A DNA stretch of 64,000 bases, from contig WPIO01000007.1 of the NCBI GenBank assembly GCA_009760855.2, positions 7,516,501 through 7,580,500 of the forward strand, read 5' to 3'. The position numbers were made by a program, and so were the translations under genes. Positions within the stretch are counted from its first letter, which is position 1, and the number at the start of each line of letters is the position of its first letter. Shown piece by piece: positions 57,715 through 64,000 of this stretch. The notes under the pieces were generated by a model. The model made no database searches and was not told the origin of the DNA. It was given only the letters and a program-made list of their open reading frames with translations. The DNA is from Cristatella mucedo (Eukaryota; Bryozoa; Phylactolaemata; Cristatellidae).

Positions 57715-58440
57715 AATAATGATGATAACAACAATATGATTTTTGAATAAACTTTAAGAGAACTAACTATATCTCTCTTTGGTTTTTCTGATATGTTTAG
57801 AAGGAAGCTCGTCCATAGGTTAGTGCTAACATACAAAGTGTTAGCTTGAAGTTCGTAAGAGGCACAAAGCTAGGCAAATCGTGCTAGAAGTGAAGATTAT
57901 GCACTGCCTATCCTGATCTGAAGTATTTCTGATAGATATTCTGGTATAAAAGAAGTAGGAGACCTAAAATTGAGCGTCTGAACCGTGAGTTCAATACTCT
58001 GTTGGATGAGACGCAAAAGCATTTCGGTGAGAAGTGGTGCTATGCTGGTCCCCACAGACAAGCCTAGCAACCTAGTTTTGCACTAACCATAAGCCAAATA
58101 TTACACCAATTATTAATGAGCCATTAAAAGAACTGGAGGAAGGAGCTAAAATAGTCAAGACAGCATGTAGCAATATTCACGGACTAGTTCAGATGTGGTA
58201 ACCCGGTCTAAGCAGTCGCAAATTATTTCAATGTTACCTAGCTAAAAGTTGGCATACCTGGTTTTGGAGCTAATTAGACCGTCCAGTAATAGTTTGCTTT
58301 TGACCTGGACACCCAGATTGCGTGCATAACGTACTGGAGACATGCTGGCATAGCTTATTTTTAGGGTGTACCCAATGTCCGAGTAGTGAATGGTTATGGG
58401 ATTGTGCATAACCTAACCTACCCAGTAGCTGCTTGTTGTA
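57715..58440 (-). mobile_element. Old LINE fragment
   Basis: On the plus strand: AATAATGATGATAACAAC, then ACTTTAAGAGAACTAACTAT and CAGACAAGCCTAGCAACCTA, with TAGTCAAGACAGCATGTAGC further on. This is LINE A-like order, minus orientation, heavily decayed, possibly a separate family. Confidence 0.62.
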
Positions 58441-59240
58441 ATCTTCGTGAAATCGAGGTCATCGGAGCGGCACTATAACCAATATATCTATCTAAGATCT
58501 GTTTTGTGTATCACTCAAGTTCTTTGTTCTTTTTGTCGTTCGGTTCTCACACGCAGACAGTCAGCCGCTGACTAACGCCAACAGTTCATTATACGAGGCA
58601 CGGAGCAGAGGGATGCACTACTCCCTTCGCCCCTCTCTTCCACTCGACTCCCTTCTACTCTCGACTCGCTTCTCCTCTACCGCGCGGCTGTGCCATCGCC
58701 GGCCCGATGACGATGATTCACCCGAGGCGGACCACAGCTTTTCGCCGGCCGACGCTGATGGTGAATCCACCATGTGTTCACCACTGGGTGACCGGCCTGT
58801 GTCCACGCCACATCACAGGTGGACCACAGCTGTGCAGCAGCCCCTATCGATGATGCTCCCCACAGCTGCTCAGCAGCTGTTTATCAGAGGAGCAGTACAG
58901 GCCTGCATATAGCCCAACTGCACTTTTCGCCTTAAATATTATGTTTAAATGTGCAATCGCTCATTGCCTAGGGCTTTGTCTTTATCGCACGACAATCCCA
59001 TCACTGAATATTTGGCTGCAATATTCATGACTTGTCAGAATCACAGTGCATGCTCATTATTATTTCAAATTTCATCAACTATAAATACTGCATGCCGACG
59101 GAACGCTTATACGTGGCTTCGAGACTAGTATTTCCCTAGACACATCGGGTAGAGCATAGGCTGCAGGTGAACAAATAACATCTGAACCATTGTCATTACC
59201 ACAACACTTGCTCTCACATTAGGATGACTGCTAAAATAAA
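58441..59240. other. No gene supported; one open frame
   Basis: A 99-codon plus-strand frame at 58,613-58,912 contains RRPDDDDSPEADHSFSPADA and is CpG-rich. No splice context or family is recognised. Confidence 0.35.
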
Positions 59241-59242
59241 TC

Positions 59243-59405
59243 TTAGCTGATTTAACAGCATCATTTATATAGAGGCAGAAAAGCCTTACCGGCTACCACC
59301 AGCGCTTGCATTTGGCGATACAGAATCGCCCAACTGCAGGATTAGAACCCAATACATCAGTCGTGAAGAGCTCACCTAACAGGCTACAATGGCCCAGTGG
59401 TCAGA
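59243..59405 (-). mobile_element. SINE A copy 4
   Basis: The reverse orientation body (GAGGCAGAAAAGCCTTACCG, a TTGGCGATACAGAATCGCC-like word and GGATTAGAACCCAATAC) matches copies 1-3. The B box has one change (TTAGAACC). Confidence 0.8.
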
Positions 59406-60869
59406 CGAACTACTCCCCGGGCTTATCGATTCGAGCTGATGCCAATTTATCAAGCCTATTAGTACTACTAATGCCGAAGATCATATCTGTGACCGCTTAT
59501 AATGTTTGCCTCTGAAATACCCACTCTTTTGGCAATAAACAACTCTTTTTATTGACAGCTTGATACAGGACAATTGTCTTGACATTTCCTTGGTACAGAG
59601 ACCTGGATTTATTCGACAAACTGGTCAGCTACCGCCAGTGATACCTCAGAAGGTTCCCCCTTTGTCTGACTCTTGAGATTACTAAAAAGTTGCGGGAAGC
59701 CATGACAGCTTGCACCTTTTTCAATTGCAAGCCTTTTTCGGTTCCTAATCAACAATAGCTTGAACCACTAGTCCTGCGTGCGGTTAGTGAAAAGTTGCTT
59801 CGGCGGAGGTAATTTATCGTCCACCATACAGAAATCCCACAGTAACAGGTTACTTCTTTTACCTGTCACTTCATTCCTTGCGCTAGTAATCATCCTCTTT
59901 CTATTCACGGTGATTTTGAGGTCCCCTTGATGACACACATTATCCGATGCTATTCAAATGCTTTATCAAGCAATTATACCTTATGGGGACCCTAGCACCA
60001 CCCTTCCTGCACGTCTGATATACGGGTATTTCATTTTCCCCGGAGGGGAGCTCTCTTTCGACATAAAAAGAAATACACGTGAATCAAGAAGCCTGAAGTA
60101 ACTTGACATGGATGCTGTACGCAAGAGATTCCAATTGTCTGCCCTTCAGTTTGACCCTCCAATTTTTTCAAAATACACATGCTATTGCCTTACTATCCAA
60201 CCCAAACCTTCCCTCATCCATTCAAAATCGCGAAAGGCTAAAAATCTACGCCAGCCAGCGTACTCAATAAGCTTGCACCACCCAGTAAACAAAAGGTCCG
60301 ACCCGCACTGACGCTCTTTAGTTTACGGCTGACGTAAAAAGAGTGAGGAAAATTAAGAAGAAACATGTCAACTTCAGAAGGCCTCAGAAAAGTGGGAACT
60401 CACCCTCTTCCTATCAGCATATGAACAGTATGCTCGGTCGTCTCCATCCATTTTAGCTGAGGCAGCGTCCAAATTGTATAGCGACGTAGCAGAATCACAT
60501 CGTAAATCGTTTTACCCCAAAAATATCTTAGTGTCCATCGTTGAACATTTTCGTAGTCACTCTTCGGACAGAATCCTGCCCAACAAGTCTAGCGGTGTAT
60601 TAGCGGAGCATTTCTCCAAAGTTTTCCTAGATCATATAGAACGAATTAGGGACTCGGTCCCTTCATGGCTATCCTCTTGCGGGATTGCCGTTCCACGGTC
60701 TTTTCCTCTCAGCTCCTTCAAGCGTGTCTCTGCAGAACTCGGCGCTGAGATGACTGTCTCTTAGGCTGAAAAAGGGCACTGCCCCTCTAGATTCTATTCC
60801 AACAGGTCTCCTTTTGAAGTTCGCAGGCCTGTTGCTGCCCGCCGTCTACGGGCATAATAAGTCAGGTTT

Positions 60870-61940
60870 TAGTTACTTGGTTCGCTAGATGCGTTAGTTA
60901 GTCTTTCAAAGTCACTGCGATTTGCATTGAGTCGTTGATTTTATATGTATAGTACTACTACTGCGGTGTGCGCACCAACGACGAGTTTCAGACAAGAGTA
61001 GAACACTTTGGAAGCGTGCACATGTAGCTGCAGTGCGGAAATTGAACAATGCAATGCCACAGCTTAATAGGGCTGACATTGACCAGGTTTTTCAAAGTGT
61101 AGCATTCTAGAGGCTTGCGACCTCTGCACTACGAACCCTCTTTTCAGTTATCCGCATTGTTGACATTTGTTTGTCAGGTTCTGGTGCTTTCGAGTTTCTG
61201 CTTCGGCCAGCTGAATCGTCATAATGGAAAGATGCCAAAGCCAGTATGACCGATCGAAAGTTGTGCTGCACCTGCCTTCGGTGAATTTTCTTTTGATTCG
61301 TCAGGCGGCATAGCCGATTGGTCTGAGGACTCTCAGGCCCGCCTTCCAAAGAACTTTTATAAATTGTCCTCACATTTTCACGGTTGCAAGCTAAGTTCCA
61401 TATAAAACCTGTGGTTTTTGCCAGCCACACTAGACCGGCGAGTTTTCATGCACTGAATTAGGAACACAAGGGGCAAAACGAGAAGAAAATAAACGTACAC
61501 ACCGCAGGCAGCACGACTGGAAAAAAGCAGTGAATAACTTGATTAACGTCATACTGCCGAAACTCAAAAATGAAGGGTTGCAGATGAAAAATTCACCAGC
61601 AGGATGAGATTGAAGAAGAAGCCCGGGCGCTTCGTACTATAAAAGTTTGACGATCGCCTTGTTTATGGCATGATTGAAAACCGAAAGAGACTGAAGGTAA
61701 GATTTGAGCACTTTGTGAGCCACGTCTTATAGAGTCCGCAAGATGGTGCTTGCATCAAGTGGTTAAATGGCACACCTCCGTCAACCGGCAAGATGGCACA
61801 GCATTGTCTTCAATGACGGAGCTACTATGACTCAGTGAAGTAAATGCACAGGCTGCTCGTACAAACACAAACACACACACACACATAAATATATGTAATA
61901 TATATACAATTATATAAATATAATATTTACATATATATTT
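60870..61940. other. Unclassified insertion in LINE D
   Basis: The LINE D reading order stops at a LLLPAVYGHNKS-like block and resumes at VTGEVPCFLK, leaving about 1.07 kb that belongs to neither. No terminal repeats were seen. It contains a 107-codon minus-strand frame (61,107-61,430; with NRENVRTIYKSSLEGGPES) of unknown nature and ends in CA and AT repeats. Confidence 0.55.
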
Positions 61941-61952
61941 ATATGTATTCCC
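61866..61952. repeat. (CA)n and AT-rich microsatellite
   Basis: About eight CA units followed by imperfect TATA/AATATT units, at the right edge of the insertion in LINE D. Confidence 0.9.
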
Positions 61953-62392
61953 GGTTACAGGTGAAGTACCTTGCTTTCTGAAAACGGCAATTGCAGGGCC
62001 ATTTCTGGAAAGGCCTACCATAGATCTTGATACTTTAAATAAGTTTCGTCAAGTCTCGCTTCTGTCGTTCTTATATTTGCAAATTAAAAGAATGATGGCC
62101 CAGCAGATAAATGATTGCATTTTTTTCATTTGATCTTGTTTGCAAGTATCAATCTGGGTTTCAAAATATGCATTCCAAAAAACTGCTCTGCTTTGGATTA
62201 ACTAAGACCTGAAAAATGCTGATCAGTGAAGCAACTTTTAGCTAGTTCCATTGGATCTATAAGAAGCATTTGACACCAATGACCACCAGATCCTTATGGA
62301 TCGTCTCTGCACACGCCCATGTAATGCTGGCACAATGCTACAACGGTTCAAGTCCTACTTCAATAAGAAATGCCAGAGTGTGGATGCGTATG

Positions 62393-62523
62393 GCTGTCTG
62401 TTATCTATGGGTCATGCCTCGGGGAAGGGTGCTTACTCTTCACTAACGACGTTATGGGTTCGAGCCCTGCAGTTGGCTGATTCTTCATTGACCCTTTCAA
62501 GCTGTGGTCATAGCAGTTAAGGC
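62393..62523 (+). mobile_element. SINE A copy 5, in LINE D
   Basis: GGGTTCGAGCCCTGCAG is a B box with one change; the sequence before it (TGCCTCGGGGAAGGGTGC) and after it (TTGGCTGATTCTTCATTG, CTGTGGTCATAGCAG) follows SINE A order. It sits between the LINE D blocks FKSYFNKKCQSV and GVPQDS. Confidence 0.68.
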
Positions 62524-62633
62524 TCATGCTTCTAGACAACCAGGCGTTTGAATTAGTGAATATTTTCACGGAGCCCTTAAGCAATGGGGTGCCTCAAGAT
62601 TCAGTATTTGGGCTTATTCTTTTCACCGTATGT

Positions 62634-62783
<150 letters not shown>

Positions 62784-63233
62784 CTGGCCAATAACATAGC
62801 CCAAAATTATCCTGCCAATCGTTTTTATTGTGTTGACATCCAGCTCTACCTGACCTTCGATCCGTTAAGCCTTGCCCCTTCCACAAATTGACCGATTTTC
62901 CGTTAATCCTGCATAAACAACAGGTGCGTTTGTATGGCTGCAAACTTCCTCAAGCTTAACTATGGTAAGACTGCAGCATCTGTAAAGTGCTTAGAAAGAA
63001 ACTAAGCTCATTGATGACGTTATACATTTGCATTATTATTATAGAACTATGATATCAAATAATTGATTATAATAGCAATAAAATAAGGATGAACTAATAG
63101 GCAACCTTATGTAACCCGAAAGTTGAAATACCTAACCCTCATGACTGGTTTAGCTAGCGTCGCTCATGTGACTACTGTCCATAGTCTAGTCATACTAGTC
63201 CACAGCAACTTAAAAATTAGATGAACACATCTT

Positions 63234-63605
63234 ATGTACTGTCAATTCGCCCTACTTCCAGTAGAGGAAATCGTCGACATAAACCTTGCCTTAGTTAAGA
63301 GTACGGCAGCTAAACTAGTTCACGTAGTTGCGGCCGCACAATTGCATAACTTCAGCTCCTTTAATTCCGGACTCTCGGCTTTTGCCCTTAAGTTTCTGCT
63401 ACTGGCTCACAGCTCAGCGGCTGGTCTTGTTTGTCATTGATGGCCTAGCTGCGACATCGCTACTTCGTCAGAGCATTTCAGGCTCCTTGTCAAGCATCAA
63501 AATATTACAAGATCCCCAGTCTTGCTTACGGGTCACTACATTATCACGCGCTAGCCTACCTATTCAATCTCCTTGCTCATCCATTTGTTATCGAGAGGGG
63601 TGAAG
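63234..63605 (+). mobile_element. CR1-like LINE C-terminal fragment
   Basis: The blocks AKLVHVVAAAQLHNFSSFNS, GLSAFALKFLLLAHSSAAGL and a QSISGSLSSIKILQDPQSC-like stretch follow the order of CR1/L2 C-terminal domains ([22 protein letters not shown]). Class close to LINE C or D. Confidence 0.7.
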
Positions 63606-64000
63606 GAACTCTCCATTGAAGTATCTCCCGTACCGGGCTCTCTCTCCGGATCTCCGGTGCATTTCAAGAAAGATTACAAATGTATTAAAACCTATCTGAA
63701 CAATCTGAGATATGACGAGCTCTGCTGTAAGGTCATTAGAGACTTCCATACTAGTCAAATTTATGATATGAATATCTGTATTGCTCAAAATGTCCGAGCC
63801 CTGTCTGTGGGAGACACGTGGAGCTCTAATTGGAGCCAGTGGCGGACTCTCACAAGGCGCTGACGCCTCCACTGCCTATCAGATTGGGTGTCATGAAAAT
63901 GTACCACAGCTCCAAATTAATAATAGGCAGTCTTCAAATATCTTCAAAACCTCGTCTAAAACAAACCGATTCACAGATCAAAGCCGGTTTATCTTTCGGG
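63606..64000. other. No gene recognised at right edge
   Basis: An open plus-strand frame to 63,863 continues after the LINE fragment but resembles nothing known; the window ends here. Confidence 0.4.

Overview
This window is nuclear DNA of an animal, most likely an invertebrate. It has one intron-rich animal gene, several APE-type non-LTR retrotransposon (LINE) families of the CR1/L2 superclade with (ATT)n tails, a fragment of a LINE with a restriction-like endonuclease, two tRNA-derived SINE families, a solo LTR and long AT, CA, GA and TC microsatellites. Nothing looks bacterial, and the species cannot be named from the sequence.

One host gene is recognisable. A NIPSNAP-family gene (mitochondrial, dimeric alpha-beta barrel) lies on the minus strand from 14,853 to its stop codon at 4,202. 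Eight coding exons join in frame through GT-AG introns. Only the first, transit-peptide exon is missing, expected somewhere above 14,870. Its introns hold LINE and SINE copies and an 18-bp minisatellite. A second minus-strand gene may lie at 15.6-18.1 kb, but that evidence is weak and it is unidentified.

Nearly everything else is repeats. LINE A (CR1/L2 type) is present in about 20 pieces; the best copy (40,712-43,662) starts inside the endonuclease domain. LINE B and LINE C/D are further CR1-like families. From 33.5 down to 31.15 kb on the minus strand is a decayed R2/NeSL-like element with part of the reverse transcriptase, a zinc knuckle and a restriction-like endonuclease. SINE A and SINE B have tRNA-like promoters; the SINE B tail resembles the LINE A tail. 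A 1.25-kb solo LTR splits one SINE B.

The segment at 39.8-47.8 kb is tandemly repeated, with divergence, at 48.2-53.5 kb. LINE A and two small repeats are found only in the first copy, so relative insertion order can be read. Part of the same segment recurs inverted at 34.4-35.45 kb. The last 5 kb holds an old LINE D broken by a roughly 1-kb unknown insertion, a SINE A and a TC microsatellite grown inside its reverse transcriptase.

The genes do not form a pathway: one host gene sits in a landscape of old nested insertions. Repeat boundaries were judged by eye and are usually good to tens of bases; exon boundaries of the NIPSNAP gene are given to the base.
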